Shown: positions 17,621-26,309, numbered from the stretch's first letter. The stretch is 64,000 nt of DNA from Anaerotruncus massiliensis (ex Togo et al. 2026) (GCF_900199635.1 NZ_LT962687.1:2852541-2916540); one strand, 5' to 3'. Numbers and translations are program-made. Notes: generated from the sequence alone by a model not told the origin.

Positions 17621-18630
17621 CGGCACAAAACTCCGCCGCCGGGCAGGGGGCGCAGGCGCCCCTGCTGGAGGTCCGGGACCTGAGCACCTACTTCCCGGTC
17701 TACGGCGGCGCGCTTTCCACCGTCAAGGGCTACGTCCACGCGGTGGACGGCGTCTCCTTTACGGTGAACCAGCACGAGACGCTCGGGCTGGTGGGGGAAT
17801 CGGGCTGCGGCAAGAGCACCCTCATCCGCAGCATCCTGCTGCTGGAAAAGCCCACCAAAGGGCAGATTCTCTTTGAGGGGCAGGATATGCAGGCTATGAA
17901 GGCCGCCCAGCTGCGGCACCTGCGCCGCAATTTGCAGATCGTCTTCCAGGACCCCTATGCCGCGCTCGACCCGCGCATGACGATCGGACAGATCATCGGC
18001 GAGCCGCTGCGGGTGCACGGGGAGGCCGACGCCGCCCAGCGGGAGCGGCAGGTGAAGGAACTCCTCGAGATGGTGGGGCTCCAGCGCGGGTATTACCACC
18101 GCTATCCCCATGAGTTTTCCGGCGGGCAGCGCCAGCGGGTGAGCATCGCCCGGGCGCTGGCCCTGCGGCCCAAGCTCATCCTCTGCGACGAGCCGGTGTC
18201 CGCGCTCGACGTCTCCATCCAGTCGCAGATCCTCAACCTGCTGCGCAGTCTCCAGTCGGAGTTCGGGCTCACCTACATCTTCATCTCCCACGCCCTCAAC
18301 GTGGTCCGCTACGTCTCCGACCGGGTGGGCGTGATGTACCTGGGCAAGCTGGTGGAGCTGGCGCCGGTGAAGGAGCTGTACACCACCCCCCGCCACCCCT
18401 ATACGCGGGCGCTGCTCTCCGCCATCCCCATCCCCGACCCGACCGTCAGCCGGGAGCGGATTTTATTGCAGGGCGACCTGCCCAACCCCAAGAACCCGCC
18501 GGCGGGCTGCCGGTTCCACACCCGCTGCCCCTTCGCCGCCGACGAATGCCGCGCCTCCGAACCGGCGCTCACCGAGGTGGCGCCCGGATGCCAGGTGGCC
18601 TGCCACCGGGCGGTCCGCGGGGAGATCTGA
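17617..18630 (+). CDS. oppF: Oligopeptide ABC transporter ATPase, OppF/DppF type
   Basis: 337 residues. FPV near the N-terminus followed by a long loop (residues 30-45), Walker [11 protein letters not shown]-loop [16 protein letters not shown] (OppF type), signature FSGGQRQR, Walker [13 protein letters not shown] and a Cys-containing C-terminal domain ([15 protein letters not shown]). Its ATG overlaps the oppD stop, so the two subunits are translationally coupled. Confidence 0.96.
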   Translation: MTAQNSAAGQGAQAPLLEVRDLSTYFPVYGGALSTVKGYVHAVDGVSFTVNQHETLGLVGESGCGKSTLIRSILLLEKPTKGQILFEGQDMQAMKAAQLRHLRRNLQIVFQDPYAALDPRMTIGQIIGEPLRVHGEADAAQRERQVKELLEMVGLQRGYYHRYPHEFSGGQRQRVSIARALALRPKLILCDEPVSALDVSIQSQILNLLRSLQSEFGLTYIFISHALNVVRYVSDRVGVMYLGKLVELAPVKELYTTPRHPYTRALLSAIPIPDPTVSRERILLQGDLPNPKNPPAGCRFHTRCPFAADECRASEPALTEVAPGCQVACHRAVRGEI

Positions 18631-18633
18631 GAG

Positions 18634-18667
18634 AAAGCGCCCCCTTCCGGGAAGGGGGCGCTTTTTG
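18634..18667 (+). terminator. Terminator of oppDF
   Basis: AAAGCGCCCCCTTC / GAAGGGGGCGCTTT around a three-base loop, with T5. Confidence 0.92.
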
Positions 18668-18735
18668 CGCGCGGAATCATTGTGCGCGGGGCGTTTCCGT
18701 GGTAAACTAGAGGGCAGTGAAACGGGGGTGGAAGG

Positions 18736-18942
18736 ATGGACGGACACAGGCGGGCGGATATCCGGCCGGGGATGCTGGTGGATATCGTGCTCAAAAAGGA
18801 CCAGCCGACCGGCAGGCGCACGCGCGGCCGGGTCGGGCGGCTGCTCACCAAAAGCGGCACCCATCCGCACGGCATCAAGGTGATGCTGGAGGACGGCCAG
18901 GTGGGCCGGGTGCAGGAGATCATCGGGGAGGAGAGCGAATGA
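18736..18942 (+). CDS. ywbE: YwbE-family small protein (DUF2196)
   Basis: 68 residues, full length for the family: RADIRPGMLVDIVLKKDQ, then TRGRVGRLLTKSGTHPHGIKVML and GQVGRVQEI. A small beta-barrel-like KOW-type protein of unknown function. First gene of a four-gene set with overlapping ends; its TGA overlaps the ATG of the arsC-like gene. Confidence 0.9.
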   Translation: MDGHRRADIRPGMLVDIVLKKDQPTGRRTRGRVGRLLTKSGTHPHGIKVMLEDGQVGRVQEIIGEESE

Positions 18943-19295
18943 GCGTTCTGTTTTTGGAATATCCCAAATGCGGCACCTGCCAAAAGGCGAAGCGGTGGCT
19001 CGACGAAAACGGCGTGGACTACGCCGACCGGCACATCGTCGGGGAGAATCCCACGGCGGAGGAGCTGCGGGAGTGGTCGGCGCGCGCGGGCGTGCCGGTC
19101 AAAAGGCTCTTCAACACGAGCGGGATGAAATACCGCGAGCTGGGGCTCAAGGACCGCCTGCCGGAGATGGACGAGGAGGCGCTTTTCGCCCTGCTCGGGA
19201 CCGACGGGATGCTCGTCAAACGCCCGCTCGTCGTGGGAGCGGATTTTTTGCTGGCGGGTTTCCGTCCGGCGGAATGGGAGAGGCTGTTAACATGA
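18939..19295 (+). CDS. ArsC/Spx-family thioredoxin-fold protein with CxxC
   Basis: 118 residues. YPKCGTCQKAKRWLDENGVDY gives a CxxC pair at about 11-14, and the family's later segment LVKRPLVVGADFLLAGF is present. This is the Spx/MgsR/YffB-like branch of the ArsC superfamily, whose members are disulphide-sensing transcription partners or reductases. True arsenate reduction cannot be claimed. It overlaps ywbE and alaX by four bases each. Confidence 0.85.
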   Translation: MSVLFLEYPKCGTCQKAKRWLDENGVDYADRHIVGENPTAEELREWSARAGVPVKRLFNTSGMKYRELGLKDRLPEMDEEALFALLGTDGMLVKRPLVVGADFLLAGFRPAEWERLLT

Positions 19296-20443
19296 CGGAC
19301 AAGCTCTACGAGGAGGACGCCTACCTGCGCGAATTCGAGGCGGAGGTGACCGGCTGCGTCCCGGCAGAGGGGGGCTGGCTCGTGACCCTCGACCGGACGG
19401 CCTTCTACCCCGAGGGGGGCGGCCAGCCCGCCGACACGGGAACCCTCGGCGGCGCGCGGGTGCTCGACGTACATGAAAAGGAGGGCGAAATCCTCCACAC
19501 GACCGACGCGCCCCTTCCGGTGGGCGATCGGACGGCGGGCGCGATTGACTGGGAGGCGCGTTTTTCGCGGATGCAGCAGCACACCGGCGAGCACATCGTC
19601 TCGGGCGTCATCCACCGGCTTTTCGGGCTGGACAATGTCGGCTTCCACATGGGGCGCGACGCCGTGACGATCGATTTAAACGGCGAGCTGACGGCGGACG
19701 ACCTTACGCGGGTCGAGCGGCTGGCCAACGAGGCGGTGTGGGAAAACCTGCCCGTCGGGGTGGAATACCCCGCCCCCGAGGCGCTTGCCGCGCTCGACTA
19801 CCGCAGCAAGAAGGAGCTCACCGGCCGGGTGCGCATCGTGACGGTGCCGGGCAGCGATGTGTGCGCCTGCTGCGGCACCCATGTGCGGCGCACGGGCGAA
19901 ATCGGCGTCATCAAGCTGCTGACGAGCCAGAGGTACAAGGGCGGCGTGCGGGTGTGGCTGCTCTGCGGGGACCGCGCGCTCACCGATTACAACGAGAAGA
20001 ACGCGCAGGCCTACGCGGTCTCGGGGATGCTCTCCGCCAGGGTCGGGGAGCTCGCCGGGGCGGTGGAGCGGATGCAGGCGGAAAACGACGCGCTGAAGCT
20101 GCGCGCCGCGCGTCTTCAGGAGGAGCTCTTCCGTTACCGCGCCCGCGAGGTCGAGGAGGGCGCGACCTACGCCCTCCTCTTCGAGGACGCGATGGAGCCG
20201 CCCGCGCTGCGGCGGTTCTGCCTCGCGCTCTGTGAGCGGTGCGGGGTGGCAGCGGTCCTCTCGGGGAGCGAACGGGAGGGCTGGAAATACGCGGCGGGCA
20301 GCGCGCACAGCGACGTGCGCCCGCTCGGCAGGGAGCTGAACGCCGCCTTCTCGGGGCGCGGCGGCGGAAGCCCCGAGCTCGTGCAGGGGACCCTCTCGGG
20401 CAGCCGGGAGGAGATCGAAAACTTTTTCAGGAGCAGGGTATGA
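19292..20443 (+). CDS. alaX: Alanyl-tRNA editing protein (AlaX, long form)
   Basis: 383 residues. An N-terminal barrel (FYPEGGGQPADTGTL), the editing-site motif HTGEHIVSG (His97, His101), a downstream zinc pair CCGTH (Cys193, His197), a coiled coil (about 250-280) and a DHHA1-like C-terminal domain (from 290). It hydrolyses mischarged Ser- or Gly-tRNA(Ala) in trans. AlaX-L architecture is intact. It lies between two thioredoxin-fold ArsC-like genes with four-base overlaps on both sides. Confidence 0.92.
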   Translation: MTDKLYEEDAYLREFEAEVTGCVPAEGGWLVTLDRTAFYPEGGGQPADTGTLGGARVLDVHEKEGEILHTTDAPLPVGDRTAGAIDWEARFSRMQQHTGEHIVSGVIHRLFGLDNVGFHMGRDAVTIDLNGELTADDLTRVERLANEAVWENLPVGVEYPAPEALAALDYRSKKELTGRVRIVTVPGSDVCACCGTHVRRTGEIGVIKLLTSQRYKGGVRVWLLCGDRALTDYNEKNAQAYAVSGMLSARVGELAGAVERMQAENDALKLRAARLQEELFRYRAREVEEGATYALLFEDAMEPPALRRFCLALCERCGVAAVLSGSEREGWKYAAGSAHSDVRPLGRELNAAFSGRGGGSPELVQGTLSGSREEIENFFRSRV

Positions 20444-20781
20444 ACATTCAGATTTTCGGCAAGGCCAAGTGCTTCGACACCAAAAAGGCCGAGCGCTATT
20501 TTAAGGAGCGCGGCGTCAAATTCCAAAGCGTCGACCTCATCCGCTATGGCATGAGCAGGGGGGAATTCGAGAGCGTCCGGCGCGCCGTCGGCGGCGTGAA
20601 GGCGCTCGTCGACGAGAAGTCGAAGGACTACGACAAGTCCTTCATCGCCTACCTCGCCGGGGAGGAGAACATCGCGGACAAGCTGATGGAATACCCCTCG
20701 GTGCTCAAGACCCCCATCGTCCGAAACGGAAAGCAGGCCACCGTCGGCTACTGCCCCGACGTGTGGAAGGAGTGGACCTGA
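20440..20781 (+). CDS. ArsC-family protein with a single active-site Cys
   Basis: 113 residues, ArsC fold (IQIFGKAKCFDTKKAERYFKERG). Only one Cys (CFDT) is in the active-site loop where the upstream paralogue has CxxC. The C-terminal motif LKTPIVRNGKQATVGYCPDVW is typical of the family. Possibly a glutaredoxin-coupled reductase; no evidence for arsenic handling nearby. The ATG overlaps the alaX stop. Confidence 0.82.
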   Translation: MNIQIFGKAKCFDTKKAERYFKERGVKFQSVDLIRYGMSRGEFESVRRAVGGVKALVDEKSKDYDKSFIAYLAGEENIADKLMEYPSVLKTPIVRNGKQATVGYCPDVWKEWT

Positions 20782-20790
20782 GGGCGCTCC

Positions 20791-20868
20791 GGGCGGAAAA
20801 CAACGCGCCCGTGGGCGCGTTCGCGCGCTCTGCGCGCGTGCGCGGCGCAGCCGCGCGGTTTTCCGCCC
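20791..20868 (-). repeat. Three-hairpin dispersed element (family 1), copy 1, inverted
   Basis: Outer stem GGGCGGAAAAC/GTTTTCCGCCC encloses three hairpins (AACGCGCCC/GGGCGCGTT, CGCGCGC/GCGCGCG, TGCGCGGC/GCCGCGCG with wobble or mismatch at the end). Read on the minus strand the hairpin order matches copy 2 at 32688. Confidence 0.85.
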
Positions 20869-20945
20869 CGGCCCCGCGGCGAATACCGGGGGAGCCTTGC
20901 GGCCGCCCCTTTGGGCGGCCGCCGGTGTAAAAGGAGGGAATCGGA

Positions 20946-21662
20946 ATGGGAACGCCCGAACGGTTCGAGGCGGTCATGGCGGACGGCGCGCGGATCGTCT
21001 GCCGGATTTTCGGCGGCGGGGAGCGCGCGCTGCTGCTCCTGCACGGCAACGGCGAGGACCACACCTGCTTTCAAAAGCAGGTCGCGGCCTTTTCCGGGCG
21101 CTTCCGGGTGATCGCGATGGACAGCCGCGGACATGGGGAGTCGTCCGCCGGCAGCGGCGTGACGATCGCGAAGATCGCGGAGGACGCGGCGGCGGTGCTC
21201 GGCGCGCTGGGTATTGAACGCGCGTCGGTCGTGGGGTTCAGCGACGGCGCGAACGCCGCCCTCGGCCTCGCGCTCTCCCACCCCGGCATGGTGGAAAAGC
21301 TGGCGCTCGCGGGCGCGAACCTCTTCCCGGCGGGGGTGAAGCCCCGGTTCCAGCTCCCCGCCGAGCTGGAATACCGCGCGCTGCGCCTCTGCGGGAGGTT
21401 CAGCGAGCGGCTGCGCCGCCGCGCGGAGATCGTCGGCCTCATGGTCGAGGAGCCCCGCTATACCCCCGGGATGCTCGGCGCGATTACCGCGCCCACGCTG
21501 GTGCTCGCGGGCGACCGCGACCTCATCAGGCCGGCGCATACGGCGCTCATCGCCGCGTCGCTCCCGCACGCGAAGCTCGTGACGATCCCCCGCTCCGACC
21601 ACTGGATCTTCGACCGCCAGCCGGTACGGGTCAACCGGGAAATTCTGGCCTTCCTCGGATAA
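20946..21662 (+). CDS. Alpha/beta hydrolase
   Basis: 238 residues. Oxyanion-hole segment LLLHGNGED, nucleophile elbow GFSDG (Ser), acid GDRD and catalytic His in RSDHWIF: a complete alpha/beta-hydrolase triad with a small cap domain. The substrate is unknown. AAGGAGG lies upstream of the ATG. Stand-alone gene between element copy 1 and a terminator. Confidence 0.88.
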   Translation: MGTPERFEAVMADGARIVCRIFGGGERALLLLHGNGEDHTCFQKQVAAFSGRFRVIAMDSRGHGESSAGSGVTIAKIAEDAAAVLGALGIERASVVGFSDGANAALGLALSHPGMVEKLALAGANLFPAGVKPRFQLPAELEYRALRLCGRFSERLRRRAEIVGLMVEEPRYTPGMLGAITAPTLVLAGDRDLIRPAHTALIAASLPHAKLVTIPRSDHWIFDRQPVRVNREILAFLG

Positions 21663-21694
21663 AAAAGCGCCCCGGCAAAGCCGGGGCGCTTTCG
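21661..21694. terminator. Bidirectional terminator
   Basis: AAAGCGCCCCGGC/GCCGGGGCGCTTT around AAA, between the convergent hydrolase and MerR genes. Confidence 0.9.
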
Positions 21695-21725
21695 CATGTC
21701 CTCGCGGACTATTTTTCCTCGCAGA

Positions 21726-22541
21726 TTACTTTTCCACCGGGAAGCAGATCTCCGTCACCCAGTTTTCGGGGTTGGGGTCCATGGCGGGGCTCACATGGTA
21801 GATATTGAACATCGGGCCGCTGATCCGCCAGCCGCCCGCGTCAATCCATTCGCCGATCGCGGCGCAGGCGTCGGAGACGCTGGCGTAGCTGCCGCGGATG
21901 ACGCAGGAGGCGACCTTCACGGCCGGGACCTCCTTAAAGCGGACGTGCTCGGTGTCGTGATAGCTGCCGGTGACCGCCGTGCGGATTTCCACGTCGACGT
22001 CCGACTCCTTGAACCCCTCGTCGAAGAAGACGGCGATGGCGTAGGCCGGGGAGGCCATCTGGACATGCTGGCCGGCCGTTTCGCCGTAGAGCCGCTGCCA
22101 GAGGTCGCCCTCGCGGTCGTAGGAGGGCATCGTGTCGCGCAGGCTCATAACCTGCATGGCGGGGATTTCCTTGAGGGTTACATCGTACTTCATACTGTTA
22201 TCGTCCTTTCCCAATCGTTCGATGGTGTTTTCGAGGATCGCGAGCCGGGCGCCGAGGTCCCGCGATTCCTCCCGCATCTGGGAGAGGCGTACCGCCAGGT
22301 AGCGGCGAAGGCTTTCCGCATTGTCGTACTGCGCGAGGATCTCCCGGATCGTCGCCAGCCCGAACCCCATCGACTTGAGGGCCTGGATCTTACCCGCCGC
22401 CTCCAGCTGCCTTGCACTGTAGTAGCGGTAGCCGGTGAAGGAATCCACCGTCTCGGGGGCCAGCAGACCGATCTCATCGTAGTGGCGCAGCATCTTGATG
22501 CTGATCATCGTCAGCTTGGAAAATTCGCCGATCTTGAACAT
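21726..22541 (-). CDS. MerR-family regulator with GyrI-like effector domain (second)
   Basis: 271 residues. MerR head (MFKIGEFSKLTMISIKMLRHYDEIGLLAP, split by TGYRYYSARQL), coiled-coil dimer helix, then a GyrI-like domain starting near MKYDVTLKEIPAM. It is a clear paralogue of the protein at 7428-8249, with the same domain order and near-equal length. The ligand is unknown. Single gene, convergent with the hydrolase. Confidence 0.92.
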   Translation of the reverse strand: MFKIGEFSKLTMISIKMLRHYDEIGLLAPETVDSFTGYRYYSARQLEAAGKIQALKSMGFGLATIREILAQYDNAESLRRYLAVRLSQMREESRDLGARLAILENTIERLGKDDNSMKYDVTLKEIPAMQVMSLRDTMPSYDREGDLWQRLYGETAGQHVQMASPAYAIAVFFDEGFKESDVDVEIRTAVTGSYHDTEHVRFKEVPAVKVASCVIRGSYASVSDACAAIGEWIDAGGWRISGPMFNIYHVSPAMDPNPENWVTEICFPVEK

Positions 22542-22800
22542 GTTACGTCCTCCCGTCTGTTTTTGAGCTCACCGTCAGCTTACACCATCCCACAGTGGGA
22601 GAGTCAATAGGGAAAAACAAAATTTTTTCAAGCCGCCCCGCGTCCCTGCTTCCTCTTCATCCCTCGTTCCGCTCCCTTCCCGCCCCGCGTCCCCACTCCC
22701 GCGACCACCGTTAAAAGGCGGCGGCCGGCCGGGATCAAACGTTTTGAAGGGTGGCGGGGAACTTTTCCAAAAGTTCCCCGCCTTACAAAAGTTCCCCTCC
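22542..22800. repeat. Intergenic region with family 2 repeat, copy b
   Basis: At 22733-22800: TCAAACGTTTTGAAGGG then the 14-bp palindrome GGCGGGGAACTTTT/AAAAGTTCCCCGCC (22753-22766, 22769-22782) and a repeated AAAAGTTCCCC. The first 190 bases hold no recognisable gene. The repeat ends at the stop of the methyltransferase and could act as its terminator. Confidence 0.75.
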
Positions 22801-23370
22801 TCACGCATCCTTTATGAGAAAGACGGGCAGGGGCGGGTCGTTGGGGCGGTTGCAGAAGTCGGCGACGACCACCGTAAAGGCGCGGTGATCAATCGTGCGC
22901 AGGTAGGCGAGCAGGGCGTCCCGCTCGGCGTAGCCGGTATCCCGGCCGTAATAGATGATGAGGCTCATGACCCCGCGCGGCTTTAAGAGCGTAAGCCCCG
23001 CTTCGATGGCGGCGATGCTGCTTTCGGCGCGGGTGTTGACGCTGTGGTCGCCGCCGGGCAGCCAGCCGAAGTTGAAGACGATGCAGTCGACCGACCCCGG
23101 CGCGGCGTAACGGGCCATATTGGCGTGGCTGTCCAGGACGACGCGCGTAAAACCGGAGCACCCGCGTTCCCCGATGAGGGCGCGGGTGCTTTCCACCGCC
23201 TCGGGCTGGATGTCGAAGGCGAGCACCTTCCCCGTCTCCCCGACGAGGGAGGCGAGAAAGACGGTGTCGTTGCCGCGCCCTGCGGTCGCGTCGATGCAGA
23301 AGGCGCCCGGCCTCACATGGGATTCGATGAACTGGTGCGCCACCTGAAGGGCGCCGAACGGTCTTGACAT
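22801..23370 (-). CDS. mnmM: tRNA (mnm5s2U34)-methyltransferase, MnmM/YtqB family
   Basis: 189 residues. SAM-binding motif I IDATAGRGNDTVFLASL, then NFGWLPGGDHSVNT and IIYYGRDTGYAERDALL, all characteristic of the YtqB/MnmM (PF06962) family that completes wobble-uridine modification in Firmicutes. The start at 23370 has AAAGGGAG upstream; an ATG 15 codons earlier is less likely. Divergent from the MGMT gene. Confidence 0.9.
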   Translation of the reverse strand: MSRPFGALQVAHQFIESHVRPGAFCIDATAGRGNDTVFLASLVGETGKVLAFDIQPEAVESTRALIGERGCSGFTRVVLDSHANMARYAAPGSVDCIVFNFGWLPGGDHSVNTRAESSIAAIEAGLTLLKPRGVMSLIIYYGRDTGYAERDALLAYLRTIDHRAFTVVVADFCNRPNDPPLPVFLIKDA

Positions 23371-23392
23371 GGGAAACTCCCTTTCTATGTAG

Positions 23393-23421
23393 TTGCAGGA
23401 TTCGGGAAAAGGCATTACAAT
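23393..23421 (+). promoter_or_regulatory. Promoter of the MGMT-family gene
   Basis: TTGCAG (23393-23398), 17-bp spacer, TACAAT (23416-23421). Confidence 0.7.
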
Positions 23422-23449
23422 AAAAAAGAACCGAGGGGAGGGAACAAAT

Positions 23450-23779
23450 ATGCGCTTCGACGAGCTGGTCTACGCCGTCGTGCGGCAGATCCCGCGCGGC
23501 CGGGTGGCCTCCTACGGGCAGGTCGCGCTGCTCTGCGGCAACCCGCGCGCCTCCCGCGCGGTGGGCTGGGCGCTGCGCCGCAACCCCGCCCCGGGGGAGG
23601 AGATCCCCTGCCACCGGGTCGTGAACCGCGAAGGGCGGCTCGCGCCCGCCTTCGCGTTCGGCGGGCCGGACGCCCAGCGGAGTCTGCTCGAGGCGGAGGG
23701 CGTCGCGGTGGACGATGAGGGCTTTGTGGATATGGAACGGTACGCGTGGTACGGGCCTACAGAACCACCTGGTCGTTGA
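23450..23779 (+). CDS. Methylated-DNA cysteine methyltransferase, DNA-binding domain only
   Basis: 109 residues. PRGRVASYGQVALLCGNPRASRAVGWALRRNP is the helix-turn-helix of O6-alkylguanine transferases and EIPCHRV contains the acceptor Cys54. The N-terminal RNase-H-like domain of Ogt/Ada is absent, as in short MGMT and alkyltransferase-like proteins, but the Cys is kept (alkyltransferase-like proteins usually have Trp). The last 23 bp overlap the convergent HD gene. Confidence 0.88.
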   Translation: MRFDELVYAVVRQIPRGRVASYGQVALLCGNPRASRAVGWALRRNPAPGEEIPCHRVVNREGRLAPAFAFGGPDAQRSLLEAEGVAVDDEGFVDMERYAWYGPTEPPGR

Positions 23780-24416
23780 TGACGAGCCCGAACCGCAGGC
23801 CGAGCCGCTCGGCCGCCTTGCGGCAGAGGAGCATGCGCTGGAGGAAGATCTCAAAGTAGTCCATCACCGCGGCGCTCGCGGTGTCGATGCGGATGCGCAG
23901 CGTGATCATGGACTTGTCGGGGGAGATCTCGGTGGAGGCCTCCTCGACGGCGTAGTTGACCCGGTCGTGGATGTCGAAGGTGGCCATGTCGCGGTTGCGC
24001 ACACGGGAACGGCGCACGTCGGTCTTGTCGGCCAGGATGAGCGCGGCGGCCACCGCGTCGACCGCGACGGCGGTGCCCTCGTCGTGGTTGCCGATGGCGC
24101 TGATGATCGTGGCGGTGTCCTCCGCGTCCGCGCCCAGCTTGTCGAGGATGCGGAAGGCCATGACCGCGCCGCTCTGGGCGTGGTCGGCGCGGTTGATGAC
24201 GTTGCCGATGTCGTGCAGGTAGCCCGCGATCTGTGCGAGCTCCGCCGTGCGCTCGGGATAGCCGAGCGTCAGCAGGATCTCCCGCGCCTTCCTGGCCACC
24301 TTGGTCACATGCGCGAAGCTGTGTTCGGTATAGCCCAGCACCCGCAGCGCGTCGTCCGCCTTGCGTATGTAGGTCTTGATGGATTCGTTATGGGCGATCT
24401 GGTCGAATGTTACCAT
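23757..24416 (-). CDS. HD-domain phosphohydrolase
   Basis: 219 residues. HD-fold metal ligands: His in EHSFAHVTKVA, HD pair in AGYLHDIGN, later His in AIGNHDEG and Asp in LADKTD. The C-terminal 80 residues form an added alpha/beta part. Substrate unknown (nucleotide or second messenger). It has a good promoter, and its end overlaps the MGMT gene. Confidence 0.85.
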   Translation of the reverse strand: MVTFDQIAHNESIKTYIRKADDALRVLGYTEHSFAHVTKVARKAREILLTLGYPERTAELAQIAGYLHDIGNVINRADHAQSGAVMAFRILDKLGADAEDTATIISAIGNHDEGTAVAVDAVAAALILADKTDVRRSRVRNRDMATFDIHDRVNYAVEEASTEISPDKSMITLRIRIDTASAAVMDYFEIFLQRMLLCRKAAERLGLRFGLVINDQVVL

Positions 24417-24450
24417 GGTTACGTCCTTTCGTTTTTTGTTTCATGGAATC

Positions 24451-24479
24451 ATTCTATCCCGAATGCGGGGCAAATACAA
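24451..24479 (-). promoter_or_regulatory. Promoter of the HD-domain gene
   Basis: On the minus strand TTGTAT (plus 24474-24479), 17 bp, TAGAAT (plus 24451-24456). Confidence 0.65.
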
Positions 24480-24524
24480 TTGCGGCGGCGCGGATTTTAT
24501 AAAAATTTTACAGGAGGGCGAACG

Positions 24525-24689
24525 ATGGGACCGACCTGTTACACGGTGACCCGCATCGACGGGGATTACGCGGTCATGGTGACCGACGAAGGGATCGAAA
24601 ACACGGTGGCGATGGCGCTGCTTCCGCCCGAGACGGACGAGGGCGTGCGGCTCGTATGGGAGAATTTCACCTACCGGGCGGCCGAATGA
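24525..24689 (+). CDS. DUF3006-like small protein
   Basis: 54 residues. The pattern VTRIDGDYAVMVTDEG...MALLPPETDEGVRLVWEN resembles DUF3006 (xVDRxEGxxAVLE...LPxGxxEGDVL), a small beta-barrel-like family with no known function, often next to metallo-hydrolases. AGGAGGG precedes the ATG. The stop overlaps the ATG of the acetyltransferase. Confidence 0.7.
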   Translation: MGPTCYTVTRIDGDYAVMVTDEGIENTVAMALLPPETDEGVRLVWENFTYRAAE

Positions 24690-25234
24690 AGGTGATCGCG
24701 CGGACGCCTCGCCTGCTCCTGCGGGAGCTTTCGGAGGAGGACCTCGGCTCGCTCGGTGGGACGCTGATGGACGCCGAGGCGATGGCGGCGCTCGGCGGGG
24801 CGATGGACCGGGAGCAGGCGCTGACCTGGCTGCGCCGCCAGATCGGCCGGTACCGGACGGGGGAGCCCGCCTGCTGGGCCGTCGAGGAGCGGGAGACGGG
24901 GACGCCGGCGGGGCTGGCGGGCTTCGCCCGGATGCCCACCCCGCTCGGGGAGCTGCACGAGCTTGGCTACATCCTGCGCGCCGACCGGCGGGGACGCGGC
25001 TACGCGTCCGAGGCGGGTCGCGCCTGTCTGGAATACGGGTTCGGGACGCTTGGGCTGCCCCGCGCCTGCGCGATGATCCGTGTGGGGAACGCCGCGTCGG
25101 AGCGGGTGGCCCGTCGGCTCGGGATGCGGTATGTCCGGGAGATGGAATTCCGGGGGGCGCCGCATGGGCTCTGGCTCGTTTCCCGGGAAGATTTGTCCGG
25201 CAGAGGTTGTTTTTCGCGGGAAACCGTACTATAA
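24686..25234 (+). CDS. GNAT N-acetyltransferase (RimJ/RimL type)
   Basis: 182 residues. Starts TPRLLLRELSEEDL, with the acetyl-CoA loop RRGRGYASEAGRACLEYGF and NAASERVARRLGMRYV near the end: the standard RimJ-like GNAT fold. Substrate unknown. It is coupled by a four-base overlap to the DUF3006-like gene, and its stop codon falls in the -10 box of the next promoter. Confidence 0.85.
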   Translation: MKVIARTPRLLLRELSEEDLGSLGGTLMDAEAMAALGGAMDREQALTWLRRQIGRYRTGEPACWAVEERETGTPAGLAGFARMPTPLGELHELGYILRADRRGRGYASEAGRACLEYGFGTLGLPRACAMIRVGNAASERVARRLGMRYVREMEFRGAPHGLWLVSREDLSGRGCFSRETVL

Positions 25235-25235
25235 T
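25207..25235 (+). promoter_or_regulatory. Promoter of the threonine aldolase operon
   Basis: TTGTTT (25207-25212), 17-bp spacer, TATAAT (25230-25235), overlapping the end of the GNAT gene. Confidence 0.75.
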
Positions 25236-25271
25236 GGTAGAGATTCAATTCAGGAGAGGAAGAGACGGGAC

Positions 25272-26309
25272 ATGTACAGCTTTAAGAACGATTACAGCGA
25301 GGGCGCGCACCCCCGCATCATGCAGGCGCTGCTCGACACCAACCTCGACCAGACGGACGGCTACGGCACCGACCCGCACTGCGAACGCGCGCGGGCGCTC
25401 ATCCGGGAGAAGATCGCCTGCCCGGAGGCGGACGTGCATTTCCTCGTGGGGGGCACCCAGGCCAACCTGACGGTCGTGGCGGCGGCGCTGCGCCCCTACC
25501 AGGCGGTGGTCGCGGCGCACACGGGACATGTGTGCGTGCATGAGACGGGCGCGATCGAGGCGACCGGCCACAAGGTGGTGTCGATGCCCTCGCCCGACGG
25601 CAGGCTCACCCCCGCCATGGTGGAGGAGGCGTGCGGCCTTCACACCGACGAACACATGGTCCAGCCGAAGATGGTCTACATCTCCGATTCGACAGAGGTG
25701 GGCACCCTCTACCGGAAGGCGGAGCTCGAGGCGCTGCACGATACCTGCCGGGCGCTGGGGCTCTACCTCTTCCTCGACGGGGCGCGGCTTTCGGCGGCGC
25801 TCACCGCAGAGACGAACGACCTCTCCCTGCCCGACCTCGCGCGGCTGTGCGACGTCTTCTACCTCGGCGGGACCAAGTGCGGGGCGCTCTTCGGCGAGGC
25901 GGTCGTCATCGTGAACGACGCGCTGAAGCCCGATTTCCGCTACCTCATCAAGCAGCGGGGCGGCATGCTCGCCAAGGGGCGGCTGCTCGGCATCCAGTTT
26001 GAAAGCCTCTTCGAGGACGGCCTCTACCTCGAGCTCGGCGCGCGCGCCAACCGGCTGGGGATGCGGATGAAGCGGGCGATCTCCGAGGCGGGCTTTTCCT
26101 TCGCGAGCGACTCGTACACCAACCAGCAGTTCGCCGTTCTGCCCGACGCGCTGGTGGAGGCGCTCGGCGGGCACTACAAGTTTGAACGAAACGGCAAGCC
26201 GGACGCCGGACACACCGTCGTGCGGTTCGTGACCTCGTGGGCGACCGACGAGACGGCGGTCGAGCGGTTCGCCGCCGACCTGCGGCGGCTGGCGAGCGGG
26301 GCGGAATGA
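25272..26309 (+). CDS. Low-specificity L-threonine aldolase-type PLP enzyme
   Basis: 345 residues. Fold-type I: FLVGGTQANLTV near 58-69, Asp169 in FLDGARL binding the pyridine nitrogen, and the PLP lysine in YLGGTKCG (Lys202). It converts L-threonine or allo-threonine to glycine and acetaldehyde, or cleaves related beta-hydroxy amino acids. The EamA gene begins inside its stop codon, so product or related amino acids may be exported. Confidence 0.9.
   Translation: MYSFKNDYSEGAHPRIMQALLDTNLDQTDGYGTDPHCERARALIREKIACPEADVHFLVGGTQANLTVVAAALRPYQAVVAAHTGHVCVHETGAIEATGHKVVSMPSPDGRLTPAMVEEACGLHTDEHMVQPKMVYISDSTEVGTLYRKAELEALHDTCRALGLYLFLDGARLSAALTAETNDLSLPDLARLCDVFYLGGTKCGALFGEAVVIVNDALKPDFRYLIKQRGGMLAKGRLLGIQFESLFEDGLYLELGARANRLGMRMKRAISEAGFSFASDSYTNQQFAVLPDALVEALGGHYKFERNGKPDAGHTVVRFVTSWATDETAVERFAADLRRLASGAE

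Noticed and set aside
18939-20781. Arsenic-resistance operon
   Set aside because: Two ArsC-fold genes are present, but there is no arsB/acr3 or arsR, and one lacks the CxxC; they belong to the wider Spx/ArsC family.
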